A stretch of DNA of 64,000 bases. It comes from Ramlibacter sp. WS9 (GTDB lineage Bacteria > Pseudomonadota > Gammaproteobacteria > Burkholderiales > Burkholderiaceae_C). Under the pieces are notes generated by a model. That model was not told where the DNA came from. It was given only the letters and a program-made list of their open reading frames with translations, and ran no database searches. The stretch's first letter is position 1. Every line of letters begins with the position of its first letter. A program made the translations under genes and the position numbers. The stretch spans positions 248,001 to 312,000 of the forward strand of contig NZ_RKMB01000001.1 of NCBI RefSeq assembly GCF_003797765.1, written 5' to 3'. Below, piece after piece: positions 17,286 to 25,259 of the stretch.

Positions 17286-18161
17286 CTAATGCACCGGCCG
17301 GCTCGCCAGCCAAGCCCTCGGCGACGAGCCCGACGCCTGCGCGAAGGCGCGCGAGAAAGAGGCGGCGCTCGCGTAGCCCAGTTCGCTGCTGGCCTCCTTC
17401 ACAGATGCGCCGCCTGCCAGCATCGTCTGCGCGATCGAGACGCGCCAGCGCAGCAGGTAGTCGGCGGGCGCGATTCCGAGCAGCGCCTTGAATTCCGAGG
17501 CGAACGCACTCCGGGACATGCCGGCCGCCTCGGCCATGGACGCCAGCGACCAGGGCTCGCCCGGCCGCTCGTGCAACGCCGTCAACGCGCGGGCCAATTT
17601 GGGATGGGCGAGCCCCGTCAGCAAGCCGCGCGGGATGCCCGCCTCTTGCGGGTGATCGAGCAGCCAGCGCAGCAGCTGCAGCACCAGCACTTCGAACAGC
17701 CGGTCTGCCAGGAGGCGGTGACCGCAGCGCAGCCGTTCTGATTCGGCGAAGAGCAATGCCAGCGTGTGCTCCAGCCCTTCGGCCGAGCGCAGCGGCAGCA
17801 CGATGACGGGCGGCAACGCCACAACCAGTGGATGCCGGTCGCCGCCTTCGAAGTCCAACGTGGCACATACGAATTCGGCGCCTTCGGAGGGCGCGTTGTG
17901 GAAGTGATGTTCGAGCGGACGCGGGTAGAACAGCAGCGTGGGCTCGGCCACCTTGATTTTTCTTGGCACGCCGGAACGGCCGCGGTGCGTGACGACCAAT
18001 TCGCCGCGTCGCAGCACGTGCAGGAAGCCGCGGCCGGGCTCCGCGGCGAAGTGGGTGACACCGCACAGCGCGCCGCTGTGAAAGAGATGGGCGCGCACGC
18101 GAAAGCGCTCCAGCAGCGCCGACAGCCGGTCGATGGGCGGGAGCAGGGTCGGGGGCTTCAC
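17286..18161 (-). CDS. AraC-family transcriptional regulator with cupin sensor
   Basis: This 291-residue regulator has an N-terminal AraC-binding cupin (GVTHFAAEPGRGFLHVLRRGELVV, residues about 30-130) and two C-terminal helix-turn-helix motifs (WSLASMAEAAGMSRSAFASEFKALLG and SVKEASSELGYASAASFSRAFAQASG). Cupin-type AraC proteins often respond to small organic molecules or stress. The start codon is GTG. It lies divergent from the gene at 18272 and beside ald, so either may be a target. Confidence 0.9.
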   Translation of the reverse strand: MKPPTLLPPIDRLSALLERFRVRAHLFHSGALCGVTHFAAEPGRGFLHVLRRGELVVTHRGRSGVPRKIKVAEPTLLFYPRPLEHHFHNAPSEGAEFVCATLDFEGGDRHPLVVALPPVIVLPLRSAEGLEHTLALLFAESERLRCGHRLLADRLFEVLVLQLLRWLLDHPQEAGIPRGLLTGLAHPKLARALTALHERPGEPWSLASMAEAAGMSRSAFASEFKALLGIAPADYLLRWRVSIAQTMLAGGASVKEASSELGYASAASFSRAFAQASGSSPRAWLASRPVH

Positions 18162-18271
18162 TTGGATGATTTGGTATGAAACATGGACTGAATGGCGCTA
18201 ATCATACGAGACCAGGCCGGACACTGATGCGGTGCGTCGCAGCACATCGCGCAATTACCGAAAGACAACAC

Positions 18272-19030
18272 ATGACACACCGGATCCACCTTCACCCACT
18301 CGCCGCGGCCTTGGTCCTTGCAATCTCAGCGCAGGGCAGCCTGGCGCACGGCAGCGACCACGCCGGGGGACTGGCGAGCCAAGCCGCGCCCGCCGTCAAG
18401 GCGCCGTACGACATCGTCCACACGAAGATCACGACCGAGGGCAACACCGCGGTGTTTCACATGGCCGTATCCGGAAAGGCCGGGGCGCTGAAGCCTTCAA
18501 AAAGCGGAAAGCTCGCGGGCGCCAGCGTGTTCTCTTATGTCTGGCCGACCAGCCTGGACCCATCGACGGTCGGGTTCGAACCGAAGTCCGGCATCCTCGC
18601 GTTCGCCGTGACAGCGCATCCCGATTTCGACGACACGCCGTTGTTCGACGAGGACGGCGATGGCAATCCGGGAAACGACGGCAAGCTGTGGCACTCGCAC
18701 TGGGTGGTGCTCCAGCCCGACGAGGCCTGCGGGCCGCGCGCGCTGAAGGTGGTCGACATCCCCGAAGGCAGCAAGCCGCGCGTGCCGAAGACCTGGCCCG
18801 GCCTGCCACTCCTGATCGACAGCCCGGGCTGGCAGCCCTCGTTCAGGAAGGGCACGTTGCAAGTGCGGGTGCCCTTCGACGACATCGGGGCCGTGCAGGA
18901 AGCGCGCTTCGATGGCGTCACCGCCGGGCTGCGCGTGAATGCCAGCGTGCACGCGCCGCTGCTGTGCGTGGTCAACGTGTTCAAGGTCGCGTCGGGCGAC
19001 CTTTCATTGCCCGGACGGGTGGGCCGCTAG
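18272..19030 (+). CDS. Secreted protein of unknown function
   Basis: The 252-residue product has a signal peptide (LHPLAAALVLAISAQGSLAHG). The mature part has an acidic calcium-binding-like stretch FDEDGDGNPGNDGKLWHSHW and a single cysteine before a Pro-rich segment. I do not recognise a family with certainty. The start at 18272 puts the signal peptide at the terminus; a longer frame begins at 18176. It is divergent from the AraC gene, which may control it. Confidence 0.75.
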   Translation: MTHRIHLHPLAAALVLAISAQGSLAHGSDHAGGLASQAAPAVKAPYDIVHTKITTEGNTAVFHMAVSGKAGALKPSKSGKLAGASVFSYVWPTSLDPSTVGFEPKSGILAFAVTAHPDFDDTPLFDEDGDGNPGNDGKLWHSHWVVLQPDEACGPRALKVVDIPEGSKPRVPKTWPGLPLLIDSPGWQPSFRKGTLQVRVPFDDIGAVQEARFDGVTAGLRVNASVHAPLLCVVNVFKVASGDLSLPGRVGR

Positions 19031-19082
19031 CCGCCTGGTATTGCTCGTCCGTCAGCCCGATGGCCGCGCCGGCCGCGGCCTC
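19031..19082 (-). pseudogene. Remnant of a second alanine dehydrogenase gene
   Basis: These 52 bp match 17039-17090 of ald at about 43 positions by eye and still read EAAAGAAIGLTDEQYQAA, against [18 protein letters not shown] in ald. Sequence on both sides is unrelated to ald, so only a scar remains. It abuts the right copy of the 28-bp direct repeat. Confidence 0.7.
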
Positions 19083-19108
19083 AACCGGTTGGCGGCGGCA
19101 TTCGGGCG
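19081..19108. repeat. 28-bp direct repeat, right copy
   Basis: This is the partner of 17257-17284, joined directly to the ald remnant. In the left copy the repeat lies about 60 bp upstream of the intact ald start, so the right junction has lost the ald N-terminus and leader. Confidence 0.6.
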
Positions 19109-19246
19109 ACCAAGGAAAAGCCTCTTTGACCTGCCTCAAGTCAGGGTCGAAGCTGCTGCCATAACCTGGGCTTGTCCGAACGCATCGAAAGCTTTGGGCC
19201 GTTCGACCCATTGGCTCAGCCTGTTTCAACTCTTGGGGTAGCAATC

Positions 19247-19678
19247 ATGAAATCTTTTCGCATCAGCAAACTCCTGGCAGCCGCAGGCGCCGCACTCGCA
19301 ATCTCGGCTGCAGGCTTGCACCTGCCGGCATTCGCGCAGACCGACGCTGCGGGGACACAGACCACGGTCGAGCGTGGCGTCACCGTCAAGGTGACGCCCA
19401 AAACCCTTTCCGGCGCAGTATGGGAGTTCGCAGTCGTCCTGGACACCCATGCCGAAGACCTTAAAGACGATCTCCAGAAGACAGCGGTGCTTGTGGTCGA
19501 CGGCCGGGAGATCCAGCCGATTGCCTGGCAGGGTCCTGGCGCGGGAGGTCACCACCGTGAAGGCTTGCTCACCTTTGCCGCGCCCGCAGGCGCAGCCGGC
19601 CTCGTCGAGGTTCGGATCAGGCGCGAAGGGGAGGCCGCTCCTCGTGTGTTTCGGTGGAACACGGCAACGCTGAAATGA
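19247..19678 (+). CDS. Small secreted protein at the edge of the copper island
   Basis: The 143-residue product has a signal peptide (ISKLLAAAGAALAISAAGLHLPAFAQ) and a beta-rich mature domain (GVTVKVTPKTLSGAVWEFAVVLDTHAEDL, VLVVDGREIQP, GLVEVRIRREGE). I recall similar proteins only as hypothetical periplasmic neighbours of heavy-metal genes. It converges with the copper ATPase gene. A periplasmic metal or stress role is inferred from position alone. Confidence 0.75.
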   Translation: MKSFRISKLLAAAGAALAISAAGLHLPAFAQTDAAGTQTTVERGVTVKVTPKTLSGAVWEFAVVLDTHAEDLKDDLQKTAVLVVDGREIQPIAWQGPGAGGHHREGLLTFAAPAGAAGLVEVRIRREGEAAPRVFRWNTATLK

Positions 19679-19752
19679 GCGCAGTCCGCAGCGGCTTCAG
19701 GGAACCGGCCGTTGGCGGGCCTTGGGAGCTGGATCAAGTTGAGAGCCGGCGC

Positions 19753-21957
19753 TCATTTTTCGGCCCTGAGCGAGTCCTCTTCCACTCGCACGGTCCTCAA
19801 CCGCAGTGCGTTGGCGATGACGCTCACGGACGACAGCGCCATGGCCGCGGCCGCGATGATCGGTGAGAGCAGCCAGCCAAAGAACGGGTAGAGCACCCCG
19901 GCAGCGAGCGGCACGCCGGCCACGTTGTAAACGAAGGACAGGAAAAGGTTCTGACGGATGTTTCGCATGGTGGCGCGCGACAGCCGGCGCGCGCGCACGA
20001 TGCCCAGCAGGTCGCCCTTCAGCAGCGTGATCCCGGAGCTTTCCATCGCGACGTCGGTGCCGGTGCCCATGGCGATCCCGACTTCCGCGGCGGCCAGTGC
20101 GGGCGCGTCGTTCACGCCGTCCCCCGCCATCGCCACGATCCGTCCCTCGCTGCGCAGTCGCTGGACGATTTTCGCCTTGTCTTCCGGGAACACTTCCGCG
20201 ACGACTTCGTCGATCCCGAGCTGCTCGCCCACCGCCAGGGCAGTGGTCTTCCCGTCGCCGGTGAGCATCACGATCCTGACGCCCGCTTCGCGCAGTGCGT
20301 GGAGGGCTGCAGCCGTGGTCTGCTTGATCGGATCGGCGATGGCGACGAATCCGGCAAGCCTGCGGTCCCAAGCCACAAAAATGACCGTCGCGGATCGTGC
20401 CCTCTGTTCCTCTGCGGCGGCCTGAAGTGGCGACACATCGATGCGGTGCTCGGCAAGGAACTTGGCTGCCCCGCTCACAAGTTGGACCCCGCCAAGGCTG
20501 CCGACCACGCCTTTGCCAACCGGAGAGTCGAAGTCGGTCACTTCAGTGAAAGGGAGCTTGCGATCCTGGGCCGCGGCCACGACGGCCATCGCCAGCGGGT
20601 GTTCGCTGGCGCGCTCCACGCTCGCGAGCTTCTGAAGAACGTCTTCAGCCTCAAACCCCACCGCCGGTTCAATGTGCACGACCTTGGGCCGGCCTTCGGT
20701 CAACGTTCCGGTCTTGTCGACGACCAGCGTGTCGACCTTCTCCATGCGCTCCAAAGCCTCGGCATCGCGGATCAGCACGCCATGCTGGGCACCGCGCCCA
20801 ACCCCCACCATGATGGACATGGGCGTCGCGAGACCCAGCGCACAAGGGCACGCGATGATGAGCACCGCCACGGAGGTGATCAGCGCATAAGAGAGCGCGG
20901 GGCTGGGCCCCCACAGCAGCCACACGGCGAAAGTGACCAGGGCCACGGCGATCACGACTGGAACGAACCACCCGGCCACCTGGTCGGCCATGCGTTGAAT
21001 GGGCGCGCGGCTGCGCTGTGCGGCCGCGACCATGTGCACGATCTGAGAAAGCAGCGTGTCGGCGCCCACCTTTTCCGCACGCATCACAAAGCCGCCGGTC
21101 TGGTTGATCGTTCCGGCGGTGACTTTGGAACCTGGCACTTTGGATACGGGCATGGGTTCACCGGTCACCATCGATTCGTCCACCGTGCCTTTGCCCTCGA
21201 CGAGCTCGCCGTCCACCGGCACCTTCTCGCCCGGGCGAACCCGCAGCCGCTCACCGGCCTGGATCGCGTCGATCTGAACCGTTTCGTCCGATCCGTCGGC
21301 ACGGACGCGGATCGCGGTTTTGGGGGCCAGGTCCAGAAGGGCCTTGATGGCGCCCGAAGTCTTCTCACGGGCGCGCAGCTCAAGCACCTGGCCGAGAAGG
21401 ACCAGGACAGTGATCACCGCGGCGGCTTCGAAGTAGATGGCGACCGCCCCGTGATCGCCGCGCAGTTCAGCGGGAAACAGTCCCGGGGCGAGCGTGCCCA
21501 CCATCGAGTAGATCCAGGCCGCGCCCGTGCCGAGTGCGATCAAGGTGAACATGTTGAGACTGCGGTTGCGCACGGACGCCCAGGCCCGTACGAAGAAGGG
21601 CCATCCTGCCCACAGCACGGCAGGCGTGCCAAGCGCCATCTGTATCCAGTTCGAAGTCTGGGGCCGCAGCCAATGGCCGATGTCGAGGACGTGGCTGCCC
21701 ATTTCCAGCGCGAACACCGGTAAGGTGAGCACCAAGCCGATCCAGAACCTGCGGGTCATGTCCCTCAGTTCGGGACTGTCGCCTGCGTCACCGCTTGCCA
21801 CGACGGGCTCGAGTGCCATGCCGCAGATCGGGCAACTGCCCGGCCCCATTTGGCGGATCTGCGGATGCATCGGGCAGGTGTATTCACCGGCCGAAGCCGG
21901 CGTGGCTACGCTGTGCACGCGATGATCGTGTCCATGCTTAGCTGTTGCGCGGGCCAT
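19753..21957 (-). CDS. Copper-exporting P1B-type ATPase
   Basis: This 734-residue inner-membrane pump exports copper or silver. It has the intramembrane CPC motif ([13 protein letters not shown]), phosphorylation site DKTGTLTEG, actuator loop TGEPMPVSK and hinge [10 protein letters not shown]. Instead of an N-terminal HMA domain it carries a heavy-metal-binding YHS-like domain (YTCPMHPQI, then [12 protein letters not shown]) and a His-rich start ([10 protein letters not shown]). The start at 21957 overlaps the DUF2933 gene by 20 nt. It is the third gene after the MerR-type promoter at 22450-22480, behind the chaperone and the DUF2933 gene. Confidence 0.93.
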   Translation of the reverse strand: MARATAKHGHDHRVHSVATPASAGEYTCPMHPQIRQMGPGSCPICGMALEPVVASGDAGDSPELRDMTRRFWIGLVLTLPVFALEMGSHVLDIGHWLRPQTSNWIQMALGTPAVLWAGWPFFVRAWASVRNRSLNMFTLIALGTGAAWIYSMVGTLAPGLFPAELRGDHGAVAIYFEAAAVITVLVLLGQVLELRAREKTSGAIKALLDLAPKTAIRVRADGSDETVQIDAIQAGERLRVRPGEKVPVDGELVEGKGTVDESMVTGEPMPVSKVPGSKVTAGTINQTGGFVMRAEKVGADTLLSQIVHMVAAAQRSRAPIQRMADQVAGWFVPVVIAVALVTFAVWLLWGPSPALSYALITSVAVLIIACPCALGLATPMSIMVGVGRGAQHGVLIRDAEALERMEKVDTLVVDKTGTLTEGRPKVVHIEPAVGFEAEDVLQKLASVERASEHPLAMAVVAAAQDRKLPFTEVTDFDSPVGKGVVGSLGGVQLVSGAAKFLAEHRIDVSPLQAAAEEQRARSATVIFVAWDRRLAGFVAIADPIKQTTAAALHALREAGVRIVMLTGDGKTTALAVGEQLGIDEVVAEVFPEDKAKIVQRLRSEGRIVAMAGDGVNDAPALAAAEVGIAMGTGTDVAMESSGITLLKGDLLGIVRARRLSRATMRNIRQNLFLSFVYNVAGVPLAAGVLYPFFGWLLSPIIAAAAMALSSVSVIANALRLRTVRVEEDSLRAEK

Positions 21958-22180
21958 TGTTGTCCCGACTCTCGCCACGCGAATGGCCGCCGTGATCATG
22001 TCCGCGATGCATGAAGATGTGCATCAACGGACAGGCGGCCAAAAACGCAAAGGGAAGCAACGCCAGCACGTGGTCTTTGTGTGCAACCCATAGGTAGGCG
22101 CTCGCGACCACGGCGACGATGGTCGAGACGACGCCGAATGGCGTCTTCCAGAAAGAAGGGCGTGGGTGCTGCTGGTCCAT
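21938..22180 (-). CDS. DUF2933 small membrane protein
   Basis: The 80-residue protein has one or two hydrophobic segments ([41 protein letters not shown] region) and a His-rich tail HRGHDHGGH, the DUF2933 pattern. Such genes accompany metal-export ATPases. It lies between the HMA chaperone (14-nt gap) and the ATPase (20-nt overlap). The His-rich tail could bind metal at the membrane; the function is not established. Confidence 0.85.
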   Translation of the reverse strand: MDQQHPRPSFWKTPFGVVSTIVAVVASAYLWVAHKDHVLALLPFAFLAACPLMHIFMHRGHDHGGHSRGESRDNNGPRNS

Positions 22181-22194
22181 GGTCGGCTCCTGAA

Positions 22195-22422
22195 CTATCC
22201 GCAGCATGAGCCGGCGGCCGGTGCAGACGCTTGACCTGCCTCAACTGACTCGGGCTTTCGGGAGCCACAGCCACAGCCGCATCCGGCTTCGCCGCTGACG
22301 CGGACCCGCTTTCGCGGGACGTCGACCTCGACGCGCGCGGACTCATCCACTGCGGAGACCGCCTTGGCGATGGCGCTCGCGCAATGCCCGCAGGCGATAT
22401 CGCTGACTTGGAAGGTAACCAT
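22195..22422 (-). CDS. HMA-domain copper chaperone with Cys-rich tail
   Basis: The 75-residue protein starts with a heavy-metal-associated fold carrying CGHC (DIACGHCASAIAKAV) that binds Cu(I). Unusually, it continues after the domain with CGCGCG and a terminal SCCG, giving five more cysteines than a plain CopZ. It is the first gene after the MerR-family promoter and precedes the DUF2933 protein and the ATPase, to which it likely hands copper. Confidence 0.85.
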   Translation of the reverse strand: MVTFQVSDIACGHCASAIAKAVSAVDESARVEVDVPRKRVRVSGEAGCGCGCGSRKPESVEAGQASAPAAGSCCG

Positions 22423-22449
22423 GGCTTGTCCTTTTGAAGTGATGAAGCA

Positions 22450-22480
22450 ACTATCAACCCTCCCATGGTGTCAAGGTCAA
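22450..22480 (-). promoter_or_regulatory. MerR/CueR-type promoter of the chaperone-ATPase operon
   Basis: On the minus strand the -35 TTGACC (22475-22480) and -10 GATAGT (22450-22455) are separated by 19 bp, the over-long spacing typical of MerR-family targets. The spacer region holds an imperfect dyad with ACC...GGT ends, as in CueR sites. The chaperone starts 28 nt downstream of the -10. No cueR gene is in the window. Confidence 0.75.
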
Positions 22481-22617
22481 GAACTTTTTTTCCAGAATCG
22501 CCGCTGAGTTCGTCCTGTTCGAAGCACGTTGATCCATGTCAATGGGCTGGGCGGGGGACACGCGTAATGTGGAGTTCCAGCATTCCATTCCCCCCAGTCA
22601 ACCTTGAAGGAAATTCC

Positions 22618-22884
22618 ATGAAGCTGATTTCACGAGTAGTTCCGTTGGTTTCATCCGCGCTCCTGGCAGTGGGGCTGGCCGGCTGTGCCGCACCGCAAAA
22701 GAGCAACGCTCATGCTCATTCGGACACCGGCTCGATGGACATGCAGGCCATGTGCGAGATGCACAAGAAGATGATGAGCGGCAAACCTCCGGCAGAACAG
22801 CAGGCAATGATGCAGGAGCACATGAAGTCCATGGCGCCGGAAATGCGTCAGCGCGCGCAGGCAATGCACGAGAAGTGCAAGTAG
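22618..22884 (+). CDS. Met/His-rich small lipoprotein
   Basis: The 88-residue product has a lipoprotein signal ending LAVGLAGCAA (lipobox LAGC) and a mature part rich in Met, His and Glu (HAHSDTGSMDMQAMCEMHKKMM, then EEHM-like QAMMQEHMKSMAPEM). It probably sits on the outer or inner membrane and could bind Cu(I) through methionines. RBS GAAGGA precedes the ATG. It is transcribed away from the chaperone gene and converges with the CusF-like gene 21 bp away. Confidence 0.8.
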   Translation: MKLISRVVPLVSSALLAVGLAGCAAPQKSNAHAHSDTGSMDMQAMCEMHKKMMSGKPPAEQQAMMQEHMKSMAPEMRQRAQAMHEKCK

Positions 22885-22905
22885 GCTCACCACAGCTGGC
22901 CTGCC

Positions 22906-23211
22906 TTACTTCACCGGCTGTATTTCGGTGACTGTAAATTTCCCACCGTCATTGGCTGCCCGGAAGCGGACCTTGTCGCCGGGCTGAACCTTGTCCAGCA
23001 TGGCGTCGTCCGTGACGTTGAAGACCATGGTCATCGGTGGCATGTCCAGGTTCCGGATCTGGCCGTGCTTGAGCGTGATCTTCCTGTTCTCCTTGTCCAC
23101 CTTGCGAACCTCGGCGTCGGTCATATCCGCGGGCTGGGTCAATGCAGGCGTGGACACCAGTGCGGCAACTGCGAGCAGGCTCGTTCCCAGAATCGATCGG
23201 GCGATTTTCAT
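22906..23211 (-). CDS. CusF-like periplasmic copper-binding protein
   Basis: The 101-residue protein has a signal peptide (ILGTSLLAVAALVSTPALT) and the CusF small barrel. The copper-site block reads KHGQIRNLDMPPMTMVF: the His and the two Met ligands of CusF are kept, but the capping Trp of the WPEMTM motif is a Met. It probably carries periplasmic Cu(I). RBS GAAGGAAG precedes the ATG. It is the last gene of the leftward operon with the cupredoxin, multicopper oxidase and TolC-like lipoprotein. Confidence 0.88.
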   Translation of the reverse strand: MKIARSILGTSLLAVAALVSTPALTQPADMTDAEVRKVDKENRKITLKHGQIRNLDMPPMTMVFNVTDDAMLDKVQPGDKVRFRAANDGGKFTVTEIQPVK

Positions 23212-23253
23212 GATGTACTTCCTTCATCGTTTCAATGAATGATCAGTGGGGCA

Positions 23254-23784
23254 TCAGTTCTTCTGGCCCTTGGCTTGGGCCGGCGCCTTCGCATCGGCGA
23301 CGACCTTGATCTTGCCCACCATGCCGGCCTGGTAGTGGCCCGCGATCAGGCACGCGAAATCGAAATCGCCGGCCCGGTTGAAGCTCCACACCAGGTCACC
23401 GGTCTTGCCGGCCGGGACGTGAGCCTGGTAGGGCTCGTCGTGCTCCATGGTCGGAAACTTGGCCATCAGGGCGGCGTGTTCGTCGAGTTCTTTTTTGGTG
23501 CCGATGACCATCTCGTGCATCACCTTGCCGGTGTTCTTGACAACGAACCTGACCGTCTCGCCTTGCTTTACTTCGATCTTGTCGGGGGTGAAGCGCATGG
23601 TGTCTGTCATGGTGATTTCGACGGTCCGCTTCACGGCCTTCGAATCACCGGCGATGCCCCAGTCTTTCTGTTCCTTCTTGACGGGGCCGTCCTTCTTCTT
23701 GTTGTGGTCCTCGCCTTCGTGGGCGGCCGCCGCCAGCGACAGGCCGATCAGGGCCACGGCGCACAGTGCGTTGATTCGTTTCAT
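23254..23784 (-). CDS. Cupredoxin (plastocyanin/azurin-like) periplasmic protein
   Basis: The 176-residue protein has a signal peptide ending AAAAHE, a Lys-rich linker and a cupredoxin domain. The type-1 copper ligands can be placed as H90 (KVMHEMVIG), C145, H150 and M155 (FACLIAGHYQAGM). It probably moves electrons or copper to or from the multicopper oxidase encoded 22 bp upstream. The C-terminal AKAPAQAKGQKN is a charged tail. RBS AGGA lies 7 nt before the ATG. Confidence 0.9.
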   Translation of the reverse strand: MKRINALCAVALIGLSLAAAAHEGEDHNKKKDGPVKKEQKDWGIAGDSKAVKRTVEITMTDTMRFTPDKIEVKQGETVRFVVKNTGKVMHEMVIGTKKELDEHAALMAKFPTMEHDEPYQAHVPAGKTGDLVWSFNRAGDFDFACLIAGHYQAGMVGKIKVVADAKAPAQAKGQKN

Positions 23785-23806
23785 TTTTGAGTCCTTTCAA
23801 AAGGGG

Positions 23807-25252
23807 TCAATGGCCCGAGTGGCCGGATGGGGGTTTGCGGATCTGGACTTCCACGGGCTTGCGCGGCGCGGAACTGTTGTTCGGTGCCGTCCTGGCGGGC
23901 ATGGAGCCGGATCCGGAATGGCTGGCGCGCGGCGCAGCGGGCAAGTTGCCTGTGAACTCGTACGCCACCGTGCCGGGCGGGTGCTTGAACCACTCCGGGT
24001 TGCGGTAGTCACCCGGCTTCTGGTCGCGGCGCACCTTGAGGACGGTGAACATGCCGCCCATCTCCAAGGCGCCGAACGGGCCATCGCCACTCATCATGGG
24101 AGCCGTGTTGTCCGGCAGCGGCATCGTCATCTCGGCCATGTCAGCCATGCCGCGCTCGCCCATCACCATGTAGTCCGGTACGAGGTTCGTGATCTCCTTG
24201 ACCACCTTCCTATGGTCCACACCGATCATGGTAGGCACGTCGTGGCCCATGGCGTTCATCGTGTGGTGGCTCTTGTGGCAGTGGAACGCCCAGTCCCCTT
24301 CCTCGTCGGCGAGGAACTCGACCTGCCGCATCTGGCCGACGGCCACATCGGTCGTGACTTCGTGCCAGCGGGTGCTCTTCGGCGTCGGCCCGCCGTCGGT
24401 GCCGGTGACGACGAACTCGTGGCCGTGCAGATGGATCGGATGGTTCGTCATCGTGAGGTTGCCCATGCGGATGCGCACCTTGTCTCCCTTGCGCACGTTC
24501 ATCGAGTCGATGCCTGGAAAAATCCGCGTGTTGAACGCGAAGAGATTGAAGTCCAGCATCGTCATGATCTTTGGCGTGAAGGAGCCGGGCTCGATGTCGA
24601 ACGACTGCATGAGGAACACGAAATCGCGGTCGACCGGGTCGATCAGCGGATGGCGTTCGCGCGGGTGCGTGACCCAGAAGCCCATCATTCCCATCGCCAT
24701 CTGCACCATCTCGTCGGCATGGGGGTGGTACATGAACGTGCCTGGGCGCCGCGCGGTGAACTCGTACACGAAGGTCTTGCCCGGGGGGATGTGCTTTTGG
24801 GTGAGGCCGGCCACGCCATCCATGCCGTTGGGCAGGCGCTGGCCGTGCCAGTGAACGCTGGTGTGTTCGGGCAGCTTGTTGGTCACGAACATGCGGACGC
24901 GGTCGCCTTCCACCACCTCGATGGTCGGGCCGGGCGACTGGCCGTTGTAGCCCCACAGGTGGGCCTTGAAGCCCGGCGCCATCTCGCGCACGACGGGCTC
25001 GGCCACCAGGTGGAATTCCTTGACGCCGTTGTTCATGCGCCAGGGCAGCGTCCAGCCGTTGAGCGTGACGACCGGGTTGTAAGGGCGGCCGGTGTCCGGC
25101 GCCAAGGGTGCGGCGGTATCCGGCTTCGTCCGGAGGGTGGGCTCGGGCAACGCGGCCATGGCGACCTTGCTGACCGAGGCGGCTGCCACCGCGCCGGTGA
25201 TGGCGCCTGCGCCTCGGAGGAAATTTCGTCTGTCGTTCATTGGGTGATCCAT
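23807..25252 (-). CDS. Copper-resistance multicopper oxidase
   Basis: This 481-residue TAT-exported oxidase (signal NDRRNFLRGAGAITGAVAAA) probably converts toxic Cu(I) to Cu(II) in the periplasm. All four copper-binding blocks are visible: HTSVHWHG, FMYHPHADEM, NHPIHLHGHEF and HCHKSHHTMNAM, the last holding the type-1 Cys, His and Met. Met-rich stretches (MADMAEMTMPLPDNTAPMM) resemble copper-capturing loops. The C-terminal tail after about residue 420 is Pro/Ser-rich and variable. The start is 25252 or 25240. The gene lies 7 nt downstream of the TolC-like gene. Confidence 0.92.
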   Translation of the reverse strand: MDHPMNDRRNFLRGAGAITGAVAAASVSKVAMAALPEPTLRTKPDTAAPLAPDTGRPYNPVVTLNGWTLPWRMNNGVKEFHLVAEPVVREMAPGFKAHLWGYNGQSPGPTIEVVEGDRVRMFVTNKLPEHTSVHWHGQRLPNGMDGVAGLTQKHIPPGKTFVYEFTARRPGTFMYHPHADEMVQMAMGMMGFWVTHPRERHPLIDPVDRDFVFLMQSFDIEPGSFTPKIMTMLDFNLFAFNTRIFPGIDSMNVRKGDKVRIRMGNLTMTNHPIHLHGHEFVVTGTDGGPTPKSTRWHEVTTDVAVGQMRQVEFLADEEGDWAFHCHKSHHTMNAMGHDVPTMIGVDHRKVVKEITNLVPDYMVMGERGMADMAEMTMPLPDNTAPMMSGDGPFGALEMGGMFTVLKVRRDQKPGDYRNPEWFKHPPGTVAYEFTGNLPAAPRASHSGSGSMPARTAPNNSSAPRKPVEVQIRKPPSGHSGH

Positions 25253-25259
25253 GTCGGGG

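Noticed and set aside
19120..19170. TTGACC-containing dyad upstream of 19247 as a second MerR-type promoter
   Set aside because: No -10 box lies at 19-20 bp; the nearest CATAAC is 28 bp away, so the spacing does not fit.
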